Positions 6,119 through 13,949 of a stretch of 27,542 bases of DNA are shown piece by piece. Under the pieces are notes generated by a model, which was not told the DNA's origin, made no database searches, and saw only the letters and a list, made by a program, of their open reading frames with translations. The DNA comes from JBQCHF01 sp051953655 (GTDB lineage: Bacteria; Actinomycetota; Actinomycetes; Motilibacterales; Motilibacteraceae). Positions within the stretch are counted from its first letter, which is position 1; every line of letters starts with the position of its first letter. The stretch lies in contig JBQCIO010000019.1 in assembly GCA_051953655.1 (NCBI GenBank), forward strand, positions 1 through 27,542. The letters are read 5' to 3'. A program made the position numbers and the translations under genes.

Positions 6119-8554
6119 GTGAGCGGGGTTCGGGGACCGGCGAGCCGGGGTGGCGCGGCGCCGGGCGGCATGGGGCGGACGTCCGGCCTCGGCCTGCCGT
6201 GGGCCGCCGGGGTGGCGCTCGCCGCGGCGGCGCTCGTGCTGGTGCACACCGGCGTGCTCGCCTCCTACGCCGTCCGGGCGCTCACCGCCGTGGTGGTGCT
6301 CGGGCTGCTGATCGGCCCGGCCCGCCGGGCCTGCGTCGCCCCGCGCGCCAGTCGCCTCCTGCTGGCCGGGGCGGTGGGGGCGGGCGTGGTCAGCGGGCTC
6401 GCCGCCCTCCTGGTCACCGGGACGACCGGCGAGGCCGTCAGCGTCACCTCGCCGGGCGAGCTGGTCTACCTCGCCTACGCCCCGCTGGCCGTCGCCGGGC
6501 TGCTCGCGGTCCCGCGGGCCTGGTCGGGCCTGAGCGTGGCCCGGGTCCTCGCCGACGCCACCGTGGCCGCGGGAGCCCTCGCCTTCCTGGCCGACGCGCT
6601 GCTGGTGGGTCCGTCCGGACGCGACGTGCCGCTGCGGCCGGCCGAGCAGGCGGTCACGCTCGCCTACGCCCTGCTGCCGGCGCTGGTGCTGGCCGTGGCG
6701 CTGTCCCTGCTCTCGCAGGTCTGCCCGCCGGCCCGGCGGTTCGTCGGGCTCACCGCCGCGGGGATGGCGCTGCTCGGGCTCGCCGACCTGGCCTTCTGCC
6801 TGGCCGAGTGGCACCCGACCGCGTCCGGCGGCTACCGGGCCTCCTCGTGGATCGGGGTGCTGCACGAGCTCGCCCTGCTGGTCCTGGTCCTCGCCGCCCG
6901 GGAGGGCGGCCGCCCGTTCGCCGACGAGGCGGCGGTCCGGCGACCGGCCGACCCGCAGCAGGCGCTCCCGAGCTGGTGGGAGCCGCTGGTCCCCTACCTG
7001 CCGGTCGTGCTGGGCCTGTCGGCCACCATCTGGCAGCTGGTGCAGGGCCGCTCGCTCAGCCCGGTCGAGGTCGCCTGCACCGTGGTCATCGCCGCCGGCG
7101 TCGTGGTCCGGCAGGTCACCGCCGCACGGGAGGCCGCCGCCCTGCTGGGCGCCCTGGCCGAGCGGGAGCGCAGCGCCCAGCGGCGGCTGCGCACCGACGA
7201 CCTCACCGGGCTGCCCAACCGGGTCGCGCTCGCCGAGCGTCTGGACGACTCGTCCGACGGCGGGGAGGACCTGGCCCTGGCCGTCCTCGACGTCGTCGGC
7301 TTCCGCACGCTCAACGACAACCACGGCCCGGCCGCCGGCGACGAGCTGCTGCAGGTGCTGGCGCGCCGGCTGGTCGACGTCGTGCCGGCGGGGGCGCTGG
7401 TGGCGCGGATCGGCGTCGACGAGTTCGCCGTGCTCGCCCCCCGCGGCGCTTTCGAGGCGCTGGTGGAACGTGCCGTCCAGGAGCTGTCCCGGCCGGTCCC
7501 GCTCCGCACCGGCACCTGGACCTCGCGGGTGGCGGCCGGGGTGACGGTGACCGGCGGCCACGAGGTCCAGCGCCTGCTGGTGGAGGCCGACCTCGCGGTG
7601 CAGCAGGCCAAGGAGCAGTCCCGTCGCGGCGAGCCCGCGCTGCATGTGCTCGACGTCGGCAGCCGGGCCCGGGGTAGCCGCACCGCGCTGCTGCGCGAAG
7701 CCGTGGCCGCCTCGCCGCTGGAGCAGTTCCACCTCGTCTACCAGCCGGTGGTCGCGCTCGCCGATGCTCCGGCCGTCGGCGCGGCGGGCCGAACGACGGT
7801 GGTGGGCGTGGAGGCGCTGCTGCGCTGGGAGCACCCGACGATCGGGCCGGTCAGCCCGGCGGAGTTCGTGCCGCTGGCCGAGCAGGCCGGCATCATCGGC
7901 CGGCTCACCGACCACGTCCTGACCCTCGCGGCGCGGGACCGGGCCGACTGGCACCGGCTGGGGGTGGCCGAGGGGCTGCGGGTGGCGGTGAACGTCTCGG
8001 CGGCCGACACCGTGGACCCGGCGCTGCCGGAGCGGGTGTCCGACGTCCTGCGCGGCCACGGCCTGCCGGCCACGGCCCTCACCTTGGAGGTCACCGAGCT
8101 CGGCCTGCTCGAGGACTTCGACGCCGCGGCCCAGAACCTGGCCATCCTGCAGGCGCTGGGCGTGCAGGTGGCCGTGGACGACTTCGGCACCGGCTACTCG
8201 TCCCTGCGCTACCTGCGGCGCTTCCGCCCCGACGTGCTCAAGATCGACCGCGAGTTCGTGCAGGCCGCCGCCTACGAGCCCACGAGCCGGGTGCTGGTCG
8301 GCAAGGTCGGCGAGATCGCCAGCGGGCTCGGCATGCGGTGCGTGGCCGAGGGCGTGGAGACGATGGTCGAGGTCGCCACGGTGCGTCACCTGGGCATCGA
8401 GGCGGCCCAGGGCTACTTCTTCAGCCGCCCGGTCCCCGCGGTCGAGGTCCTCCCGCTGCTGCTGCACGGGATCGCCGCGGCACCGCAGGCGTTCGTCCCG
8501 CGGCCGGTGGGGCCCGGCACGCTGGTCGCGCCCGCCGGCTCCGACGAGCGGTAG
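6119..8554 (+). CDS. Membrane-anchored degenerate-GGDEF/intact-EAL protein, probable c-di-GMP phosphodiesterase
   Basis: 811 residues from GTG 6119 with AAGGA about 6 bases upstream; an in-frame ATG at 6170 is an alternative. The first ~345 residues hold about ten hydrophobic helices, a MASE-like membrane sensor of a type I cannot name. The GGDEF domain follows, but its signature is GVDEF (432-436), and the metal/substrate loop reads DVVGFRTLNDNHGPAAGD: a usual Asp is Val, Lys is Arg and His is Pro. No RxxD inhibition site is evident. The EAL domain is complete: E565 in EALLRW, VNVS, LEVTE, VDDFGTGYSSL, LKIDREF and VAEGVET. I infer a membrane c-di-GMP phosphodiesterase in which the GGDEF part may bind GTP as a regulator. 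It is convergent with the secretion ATPase gene, 39 bases away. Confidence 0.9.
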   Translation: MSGVRGPASRGGAAPGGMGRTSGLGLPWAAGVALAAAALVLVHTGVLASYAVRALTAVVVLGLLIGPARRACVAPRASRLLLAGAVGAGVVSGLAALLVTGTTGEAVSVTSPGELVYLAYAPLAVAGLLAVPRAWSGLSVARVLADATVAAGALAFLADALLVGPSGRDVPLRPAEQAVTLAYALLPALVLAVALSLLSQVCPPARRFVGLTAAGMALLGLADLAFCLAEWHPTASGGYRASSWIGVLHELALLVLVLAAREGGRPFADEAAVRRPADPQQALPSWWEPLVPYLPVVLGLSATIWQLVQGRSLSPVEVACTVVIAAGVVVRQVTAAREAAALLGALAERERSAQRRLRTDDLTGLPNRVALAERLDDSSDGGEDLALAVLDVVGFRTLNDNHGPAAGDELLQVLARRLVDVVPAGALVARIGVDEFAVLAPRGAFEALVERAVQELSRPVPLRTGTWTSRVAAGVTVTGGHEVQRLLVEADLAVQQAKEQSRRGEPALHVLDVGSRARGSRTALLREAVAASPLEQFHLVYQPVVALADAPAVGAAGRTTVVGVEALLRWEHPTIGPVSPAEFVPLAEQAGIIGRLTDHVLTLAARDRADWHRLGVAEGLRVAVNVSAADTVDPALPERVSDVLRGHGLPATALTLEVTELGLLEDFDAAAQNLAILQALGVQVAVDDFGTGYSSLRYLRRFRPDVLKIDREFVQAAAYEPTSRVLVGKVGEIASGLGMRCVAEGVETMVEVATVRHLGIEAAQGYFFSRPVPAVEVLPLLLHGIAAAPQAFVPRPVGPGTLVAPAGSDER

Positions 8555-8593
8555 TCGTACGCAGCGTAGGAGAAGCGCAGGTCCTGCCGGTTC

Positions 8594-10387
8594 CTACCGT
8601 GCGCGCCGGTCGGCGTGCGTGACCCGCAGCGCCTCCTCGAAGGTGGTGACCCCCTGGCCGGCCCGCTCCAGGGCGATGGTGCGCAGGGTGCGGACGCCGG
8701 TGGCGCGGAGGTGGGCCACGACGGCCTCCTCGGTGGGGCTCGCGAGCAGCGTGCGGCGCAGGTCGGCGTCCACGGGAAGCACCTCGAACAGCGCGGTGCG
8801 GCCGGCGTAGCCGGTGCCGTTGCACGAGCCGCAGCCCTGCCCGGCCACCGGGGTGGCGCCGGCGAGGTCACGCTCCTCCAGGCCCAGCAGCTCGATCATC
8901 TGCGGGCTGGGCCACGCCTCCTGCGCGCAGGAGCGGCACGGGGTGCGGACCAGGCGCTGCGCCACGGCCAGGCTCAGCGAGGAGGCGACGAGGTAGGGCT
9001 CGATGCCCATGTCCACCAGCCGGGTGAGCGCACCGGCCGCCGACCCCGTGTGCAGCGTGGTCAGGACGAGGTGGCCGGTCAGGCTGGCCTCCAGCGCCAG
9101 CCGCGCGGTCTCGGCGTCGCGGACCTCGCCGACCAGCACGACGTCGGGGTCCTGGCGCAGCACGGCCCGCAGCCCGCGCGCGAACGTGAGCCCCTGCTTG
9201 ACGTTCACCTGCACCTGGGTGATGCCGCGGAAGTCGACCTCCACCGGGTCCTCCAGCGTCACCACGTTGCGGGCCGGGTCGGCCACGGCGTGCAGCGCGC
9301 TGTAGAGGGTGGTGGTCTTGCCCGACCCGGTCGGTCCGGTGATCAGGACCAGGCCCTGCGGTGCGGACAGCGCGGCGTAGAGCTCCTCACGCTGCGGCTG
9401 CTCGAGGCCCAGGGCCGACATGGCCGGCACGTCGCGGGCGGACTGCAGCAGCCGGATGACGACCTTCTCGCCGTGGGTGCTGGGCAGCGTCGACACCCGG
9501 GCGTCGGCCTCGGTCTCGCCGTTGGCGAGGGTGGCCCGGCCGTCCTGCGGCAGTCGCCGCTCGGCGATGTCGAGTCCCGCCATCACCTTGATCCGGCTGA
9601 CGACGGCGGCGGCCAGCGACTGGGGAGCGTGGGTGACGTCGCGCAGCACGCCGTCCACCCGGAAGCGCACCCGCAGCAGGTCGCGCTGGGGCTCGAGGTG
9701 GACGTCGGAGGCGCCCAGGGCCAGCGCGCGGGTCAGCAGGTCCTCCACGAAGCGCACCACCGGGGCGTCGCCGACCTCGGTCGGTTCGGCGCCCACGACG
9801 CGGCCCGACGCGGGGCGGGTGAGCGGTGGGTCGTTGCGGACGTCCTCGGACCAGGCCCGCAGCAGGTGGTCGCGGACCTCGCTCTCGGTGGCGACGATGA
9901 CCTCGAGGTCCTGGCAGCCGGTGGCGACCCGGACGTCGTCCAGCGCCACCACGTTGGTGGGGTCGGCGCTGGCCACGACGAGCCGGCGCGCCTCCTGGTG
10001 CACGACGACGGCGCGCGAGCGCTCGGCGACGGGCCGGGGGAGCAGCCGCACGACCTCGGGCCGGGGCGGGCGGGCGTCCAGCCGGGCCAGCCGCAGCCCG
10101 AGCTGGGTGGCCAGGGCGGCCGCGACGTCGACCTCGCGGGCCAGGCCGAGGGACACGATGACCGCACCCAGCCGCCGGCGCGGGCCGCTGGCCGCCTGCT
10201 GCTCGCGCAGCGCCTCGTCCAGCTGGGCCGGCGTGAGCAGCCCGGCGTCGACCAGCACCTCGCCCAGCCGGCGGCGCGGCGGCAGCCCGGCCGGCGCGTA
10301 GGCACCCTCCGGCGCCGCGGGTGCGGGTCTCGTCGCCGGCGGTTCCTCCACCAGCGCCCCGTGTCCATCTGCCACGCCCGTCACCAT
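8594..10387 (-). CDS. pilB: PilB/GspE-type secretion ATPase with MshEN c-di-GMP-binding domain
   Basis: 597 residues. The start was set at ATG 10387, because the further-upstream open frame is low-complexity and not family-like; in-frame GTGs nearby are alternatives. The N-terminal MshEN/T2SSE_N domain has two tandem RLG-type motifs (about 40-63 and 72-95). The first matches every fixed position of the published MshEN c-di-GMP motif (RLG, paired aliphatics, G, L, L, final Q); the second deviates at two. The ATPase core has Walker A GPTGSGKT (351-358), an Asp box TLEDPVEV, Walker B DVVLVGEVRD and a His box TTLHTG. A zinc tetracysteine (CRSC, CGSC) follows. It would power type IV pilus or type II-like assembly at the membrane. 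No other pil/gsp genes are in the window, so the machine must be encoded elsewhere. Confidence 0.92.
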   Translation of the reverse strand: MVTGVADGHGALVEEPPATRPAPAAPEGAYAPAGLPPRRRLGEVLVDAGLLTPAQLDEALREQQAASGPRRRLGAVIVSLGLAREVDVAAALATQLGLRLARLDARPPRPEVVRLLPRPVAERSRAVVVHQEARRLVVASADPTNVVALDDVRVATGCQDLEVIVATESEVRDHLLRAWSEDVRNDPPLTRPASGRVVGAEPTEVGDAPVVRFVEDLLTRALALGASDVHLEPQRDLLRVRFRVDGVLRDVTHAPQSLAAAVVSRIKVMAGLDIAERRLPQDGRATLANGETEADARVSTLPSTHGEKVVIRLLQSARDVPAMSALGLEQPQREELYAALSAPQGLVLITGPTGSGKTTTLYSALHAVADPARNVVTLEDPVEVDFRGITQVQVNVKQGLTFARGLRAVLRQDPDVVLVGEVRDAETARLALEASLTGHLVLTTLHTGSAAGALTRLVDMGIEPYLVASSLSLAVAQRLVRTPCRSCAQEAWPSPQMIELLGLEERDLAGATPVAGQGCGSCNGTGYAGRTALFEVLPVDADLRRTLLASPTEEAVVAHLRATGVRTLRTIALERAGQGVTTFEEALRVTHADRRAR

Positions 10388-10577
10388 CGGCCGAACGGGT
10401 GTCGAGCAAAGGTGGATCGGCGGTGGAACGGGTCGCCTCGGCGGCTCACCGGTCAGGACGTCCGGGGCGCTATCGGAGCGTTCCGGGCAGCCCGACCAGC
10501 GCCGCCACCGCCCGTCGGGGAGCGGCCGACCCTTGGGAGGATCGAGCGGCCGTCGGAAGGACGGGCGGGAGGTGCGC

Positions 10578-11327
10578 GTGCTGACGCTGCGGGTGGACCC
10601 GTCGCTGCGCTTCCTCATGCCGGTCCGCCTCCGCGGCGACGGCGTCGCGGAGGTCGACCCGTCGTCGACGGACACGCTCGGGCACGTGGTCCAGTCGGTG
10701 GGCGTGCCGCTGCCCGAGGTCGGCCTGCTGCGGCGCGAGGGCGAGGTGGTGGCGGCCGCGGAGCGGGCCGGGTCCGGCGTCGTCGACGTCCTGCCGGTGC
10801 CCCGTCCGCAGCCGCTGGGGGGCCCGCCGCGGCTGCTGCTCGACGTCCACCTCGGGGCGCTGGCCCGGCGGCTGCGGCTGCTGGGCGTCGACGCCGCCTA
10901 CGTGCCGGCCGGTGCCGACGGGTCGCAGGACCGCGAGCTGGTCGAGCGGGCCGGCGCGGAGGACCGGCTGCTGCTCAGCAAGGACCGCGGCCTGCTCATG
11001 CGCCGTGCGCTGCGCCGGGCCGCCTACGTGCGCGGGCAGGACCCGGACGCGCAGCTGGCCGACGTCCTGGACCGGTTCCGGCTCCCGCTGGCGCCGTGGA
11101 GCCGGTGCACGGCGTGCGGCGGCGAGCTGCGCGAGGTGCCCAAGAGCGAGGTGCTCGACCGGCTCGAGCCGGGGACACGACGGACCCAGGAGCGGTTCGC
11201 GCAATGCGTGGCGTGCGGCCGGGTCTACTGGCGCGGCGCTCACGCCCCGCGGCTCGGCTCGCTGGTGGCGCGCTACGCCGGGGAGCCCGCCGCCGCGGGG
11301 ACCGGCGACCCCTCCGACGACCCGTAG
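10578..11327 (+). CDS. Ubiquitin-like + Mut7-C RNase-domain protein
   Basis: 249 residues from GTG 10578, which has GGGAGG 5 bases upstream; GTG 10572 is an alternative. The first ~80 residues look like the beta-grasp (ubiquitin-like/ThiS-type) domain that often precedes Mut7-C. The Mut7-C part follows, with RLLLDVHLGALARRLRLLG, LLLSKDRGLL and a C-terminal zinc ribbon formed by CTACGG and CVACGRVYW. Mut7-C is a PIN-fold domain predicted to be an RNase (family knowledge); the conserved Asp residues are present. The biological target is unknown. It diverges from the pilB-like gene, and its last 55 bases overlap the 3' end of the convergent MFS gene. Confidence 0.85.
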   Translation: MLTLRVDPSLRFLMPVRLRGDGVAEVDPSSTDTLGHVVQSVGVPLPEVGLLRREGEVVAAAERAGSGVVDVLPVPRPQPLGGPPRLLLDVHLGALARRLRLLGVDAAYVPAGADGSQDRELVERAGAEDRLLLSKDRGLLMRRALRRAAYVRGQDPDAQLADVLDRFRLPLAPWSRCTACGGELREVPKSEVLDRLEPGTRRTQERFAQCVACGRVYWRGAHAPRLGSLVARYAGEPAAAGTGDPSDDP

Positions 11328-12547
11328 GAGGCGATCTCCCGCTGGACCGACCGGAGCACCGGCGGGGCCGCCAGTGCGACGACCAGGAGGGCAGCGCCGC
11401 CGCCCAGCAGGAACACCGCGCGGGGTTCGAGGACGGCGGCGAGCACTCCGCCCAGCGCCAGGGCGGCGAGCATGGCCGCGTTGGTCGAGCCGCTCAGCGC
11501 GGCGCCCACCCGTCCGCGCAGGTGGTCGGCGGCGCGCCCCATGACGAGGGCCCCGGTGGCGACGTTGACCGCACCGTTGCCGGTGCCCGCGAGCAGCGCG
11601 GCAGGCAGGGCGAGCGCCACCCCGGGCACCAGGCCGAAGAGGACCAGACCCGCGGCCAGCGCGGCCACACCGGCCAGGTCCGCCCGCACCAGGGACAGGG
11701 TGCCGACGCACCGCCCGGCCAGGGCCGAGCCGAGGACCAGCCCGACGGCGAAGACCGCGCCGAGCACGCCGTACCAGGTGCTCGATGCGCCGTAGGAGTC
11801 GCGGACCAGGAAGACCTCGACGACGTTGACGCTGCCGGCGAGCAGGATGAAGGCGAGGAGCGCGACCACGAGCGGTGCGAGCACCTTGTCCTGCATCAGG
11901 AACAGGGCGCCGTCGCGGGCGCGGCCGCGCGCTCGGGCGTGGCCGGCCAGGTCCGTCCCGGGTCGTCGGGTGGTGCGGACCAGCAGTCCCGCCGCGGTGA
12001 GCGCGAGGAACGTGGCGGCGTCGACCAGCAGCACCGGTGCTGGACCGGCCGTCCCCACGAGCAGCCCGGCCAGGACCGGCGCGAGCACGGCCGCAGCCGT
12101 GGAGGTGGCCTGGCTCAGCCCCAGCGCCGCGGCCAGGCGGTCCGGGCCGACCAGCTGCGGGAGCAGCGCCTGCCAGGTGACGGCGGTGACCGCCTGCCCG
12201 ACCCCCAGCCCGGCCACCAGGGCGAGCACGGCGACCGGCGCGGAGACGACGACCAGGCCGCAGCAGAGCAGCGCCTGGACCAGGCCCGCGGCGACGAGCA
12301 GCCGCCGGCTGCTGCTGGCGTCCACCAGGCGGCCCACCCACGGGGCGAGCAGCACCGCGGGCAGCGCCGCCGCCGCGAACAGTGCCGCCACCAGCCACCC
12401 GCCCTCGCCGCCGTCGTGCGCCCGGAGGACCAGCGCGACGACGGCCGCCTCGTCCCCGAGCAGGCAGAGGGCGCGGGCCAGCACCGCGACCCGCAGGTCG
12501 CGGTGCTGCCAGAGCGGGGACCGGGGCACCGACGTCGTGAAGGACAT
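11273..12547 (-). CDS. MFS transporter, probable drug exporter
   Basis: 424 residues with about 12 hydrophobic helices and the MFS layout of two six-helix halves. It has an MFS-like loop after helix 2 (LAPWVGRLVDASSSRRL) and a central basic loop (HARARGRARDG). It looks like the MFS_1/enterobactin-exporter-like class of proton-driven exporters; the substrate is unknown. The start ATG 12547 is preceded by no Shine-Dalgarno sequence. Instead a promoter-like TTGACG-17 nt-TTTGCT sits 7 bases from the ATG, which suggests a leaderless mRNA. A large dyad covers this start. The divergent ArsR-type gene (12642) is the likely regulator. The 3' end overlaps the Mut7-C gene. Confidence 0.88.
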   Translation of the reverse strand: MSFTTSVPRSPLWQHRDLRVAVLARALCLLGDEAAVVALVLRAHDGGEGGWLVAALFAAAALPAVLLAPWVGRLVDASSSRRLLVAAGLVQALLCCGLVVVSAPVAVLALVAGLGVGQAVTAVTWQALLPQLVGPDRLAAALGLSQATSTAAAVLAPVLAGLLVGTAGPAPVLLVDAATFLALTAAGLLVRTTRRPGTDLAGHARARGRARDGALFLMQDKVLAPLVVALLAFILLAGSVNVVEVFLVRDSYGASSTWYGVLGAVFAVGLVLGSALAGRCVGTLSLVRADLAGVAALAAGLVLFGLVPGVALALPAALLAGTGNGAVNVATGALVMGRAADHLRGRVGAALSGSTNAAMLAALALGGVLAAVLEPRAVFLLGGGAALLVVALAAPPVLRSVQREIASYGSSEGSPVPAAAGSPA

Positions 12548-12569
12548 GCTTCGAAGCAAACACTTCACG
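12536..12569. promoter_or_regulatory. 34-nt dyad operator over the MFS start
   Basis: CGTGAAG, 4 nt, TGCTTCGAAGCA, 4 nt, CTTCACG: the outer 7-nt arms and the inner perfect 12-nt palindrome share one centre (12552.5), and only the spacers break the symmetry. It spans the predicted -10 and start codon of the MFS gene, so a bound dimer would block transcription. The ArsR-type protein encoded divergently is the obvious candidate. Confidence 0.7.
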
Positions 12570-12583
12570 TTGGTCCCCGTCAA
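12555..12583 (-). promoter_or_regulatory. Predicted leaderless promoter of the MFS gene
   Basis: On the minus strand TTGACG (12583-12578) is followed by 17 nt and TTTGCT (12560-12555), then 7 nt to the ATG at 12547. This spacing puts transcription start at or next to the A of the ATG. The -35 is close to consensus and the -10 is weak. The absence of a ribosome site supports a leaderless transcript. Confidence 0.5.
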
Positions 12584-12641
12584 GGGGGGTGACGACTGCT
12601 CCGCCCCCGCTGAGATGAGCGGGCCCAGTAGCCTGCGCGCC

Positions 12642-13241
12642 ATGGCGGCAGCGGAGGGCGGGCCGGACGGCGACCTCGTCCTGAGCGACCCGAAGGCCAT
12701 CCGGGCGCTCGCGCACCCGGCCCGGCTGGCTGTGCTCGAGGCGCTGCTGCAGGGACGCGAGCTCACCGCCACCCAGTGCGCGCAGCTGGCGGGCCTCTCG
12801 CCGTCGGCGATGAGCTACCACCTGCGGGCGATGGAGCGCTGGGGCCTCGTCGAGCGGGCGACCGGGGGCGCGTCGGCCCCCTCGGGTCGGGAGCGCCCCT
12901 GGCGGGCCAGGGGGACCGGCCTGCGGGTGGAGTCGGCCGCGCCGGCGGCGACCACCGCTGCCGAGCAGGCGCTGCTGGTGACCGTCCTGGACGCCGACCG
13001 CCGGGCCGCGCTCGACTTCGTCGCCCGTCAGGCGGACGAGAGCGAGGGCTGGCGCGACGCGATGTCGCTGGCCCGGTCCAACCTCTGGCTCTCCGTGGAG
13101 GAGGCGCGCGACCTGCAGGGCGAGCTCGCCGCGGTCCTCGAGCGCTACCGGGGCCGGCGCGACGACGTCGGCGAGGGTCCGCCGGGGACCCGCAGGGTCC
13201 AGGTCTCCTGTCTCGTCGTCCCCACCGGCGAGGCCGGCTGA
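12642..13241 (+). CDS. ArsR-type winged-helix transcriptional regulator
   Basis: 199 residues from ATG 12642; an in-frame ATG at 12615 would add nine residues. I prefer 12642 because TAGCCT (12629-12634) lies exactly 7 bases before it, the spacing of a leaderless start, and neither ATG has a good ribosome site. The N-terminal winged helix reads KAIRALAHPARLAVLEALL, then TATQCAQLAGLSPSAMSYHL (recognition helix), then MERWGLVERA, which is typical ArsR/HTH_20. The C-terminal half is helical with Trp residues, as in ArsR proteins that regulate exporters. No metal-binding Cys pair is seen in the HTH, so a metal ligand is unlikely. It is divergent from the MFS gene and probably represses it. Confidence 0.85.
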   Translation: MAAAEGGPDGDLVLSDPKAIRALAHPARLAVLEALLQGRELTATQCAQLAGLSPSAMSYHLRAMERWGLVERATGGASAPSGRERPWRARGTGLRVESAAPAATTAAEQALLVTVLDADRRAALDFVARQADESEGWRDAMSLARSNLWLSVEEARDLQGELAAVLERYRGRRDDVGEGPPGTRRVQVSCLVVPTGEAG

Positions 13242-13444
13242 GCCCGGAGCTGCTGGCACCGCTCGTCCGTCCGGGCGTCGGCCGCGCCGACTCCTCAACC
13301 CCGCGCGAGCCCGGCCGACGCTCGGGGCAGACCGGGTCTCGCGAGCCGGTCCGGGGGCCGCCGACGGCGGTCCCGCGTCCAGCAGCAGGCGCCGCGACCG
13401 GTGCCGGCTGCGGCGCGGGACCGAACGGGTGCGGAGGGGCAGGC
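13242..13444. other. Intergenic region
   Basis: About 200 bases between the ArsR-type gene and a small gene. It holds a short hairpin (CCGCCG-A-CGGCGG around 13360-13375) that may act as a terminator. I see no coding signal with family resemblance. Confidence 0.4.
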
Positions 13445-13744
13445 ATGAGCAGGCACGGGCTGGGCAGCGGGTCGTCCATGAGATGGCGCGAGCTGCAGTC
13501 GGAGCTCCACGCGGTGGCCGGGCCGGCCGCCAGGGAGCGCACCCTGGCCGACCTCGAGGACGAGCTGAGGGTCGGGCGGGAGCAGATCGCCTCCGACCTC
13601 GACCGGCTCGGCCTGCGACCCAGCAGCGTGGAGCGCGGTCTGCTCGTGCAGGTGCTGCGCGACGGCTCCGGGCACGTGCACCGGCGCTACTACGACCTCG
13701 CCCAGGCGGCCGAGCTGGTGCGCTCGCACGGCCCCGCCGCCTGA
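13445..13744 (+). CDS. Small conserved-looking protein of unknown function
   Basis: 99 residues from ATG 13445 with GGAGGGG about 7 bases upstream. It is soluble, charged and mostly helical by composition, without Cys or membrane segments. The middle (RTLADLEDELRVGREQIASD followed by LDRLGLRPSSV) resembles a helix-turn-helix or coiled helical pair, and the C-terminus reads HVHRRYYDLAQAAELVRSHG. I do not recognise the family; a small DNA-binding or adaptor protein is possible. It lies 205 bases before the cytochrome-b operon on the same strand and may or may not be transcribed with it. Confidence 0.6.
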   Translation: MSRHGLGSGSSMRWRELQSELHAVAGPAARERTLADLEDELRVGREQIASDLDRLGLRPSSVERGLLVQVLRDGSGHVHRRYYDLAQAAELVRSHGPAA

Positions 13745-13814
13745 GCGCCTCGACGCCGCGGTCCGCCCGCGCCCCCTTCCGTCAAGGGACGCCCGCGTCG
13801 GGGTAGCGGAAGAT

Positions 13815-13943
13815 TCCCGGCAGGGCAAAGGCTTCGTTCGCTCCGGCCCACCCGGGACGTAAGACCCGTGCCGGTAGAGCGCCACGCGCGGACCGTGCGC
13901 GCAGGGCCCCCTCCGATCGTGCCTCGACGGGGCCCGGAGGGGG
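13815..13943 (+). promoter_or_regulatory. Structured leader of the cytochrome-b operon, candidate RNA switch
   Basis: The leader can form a three-stem junction: CCGGCA (13817-13822) with TGCCGG (13869-13874), GGGC (13823-13826) with GCCC (13846-13849), and CGGG (13853-13856) with CCCG (13865-13868). Unpaired GCAAAGG and ACGTAAGA remain. Downstream, GGGCCCC (13904-13910) can pair with GGGGCCC (13929-13935), or CCCCCTCC (13907-13914) with GGAGGGGG (13936-13943). The second pairing covers the ribosome site of the gene at 13950. The two exclude each other. The pieces CAGGGCAAA and GGGACGTAAGACC faintly recall the c-di-GMP-I (GEMM) aptamer, but the fit is poor. A regulated leader is supported; the ligand is not. 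Confidence 0.4.
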
Positions 13944-13949
13944 TGCGCG

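Noticed and set aside
8615..12592. Very long open frame on the plus strand through the pilB-like and MFS genes
   Set aside because: It is an antisense shadow in GC-rich DNA; its translation is low-complexity Gly/Arg/Gln-rich, while the minus-strand frames show clear family motifs.
13815..13880. Firm call of a c-di-GMP-I (GEMM) riboswitch
   Set aside because: CAGGGCAAA and GGGACGTAAG resemble GEMM pieces, but the stem between them does not abut as required and the GNRA loop/receptor is missing. Kept only as an unidentified structured leader.
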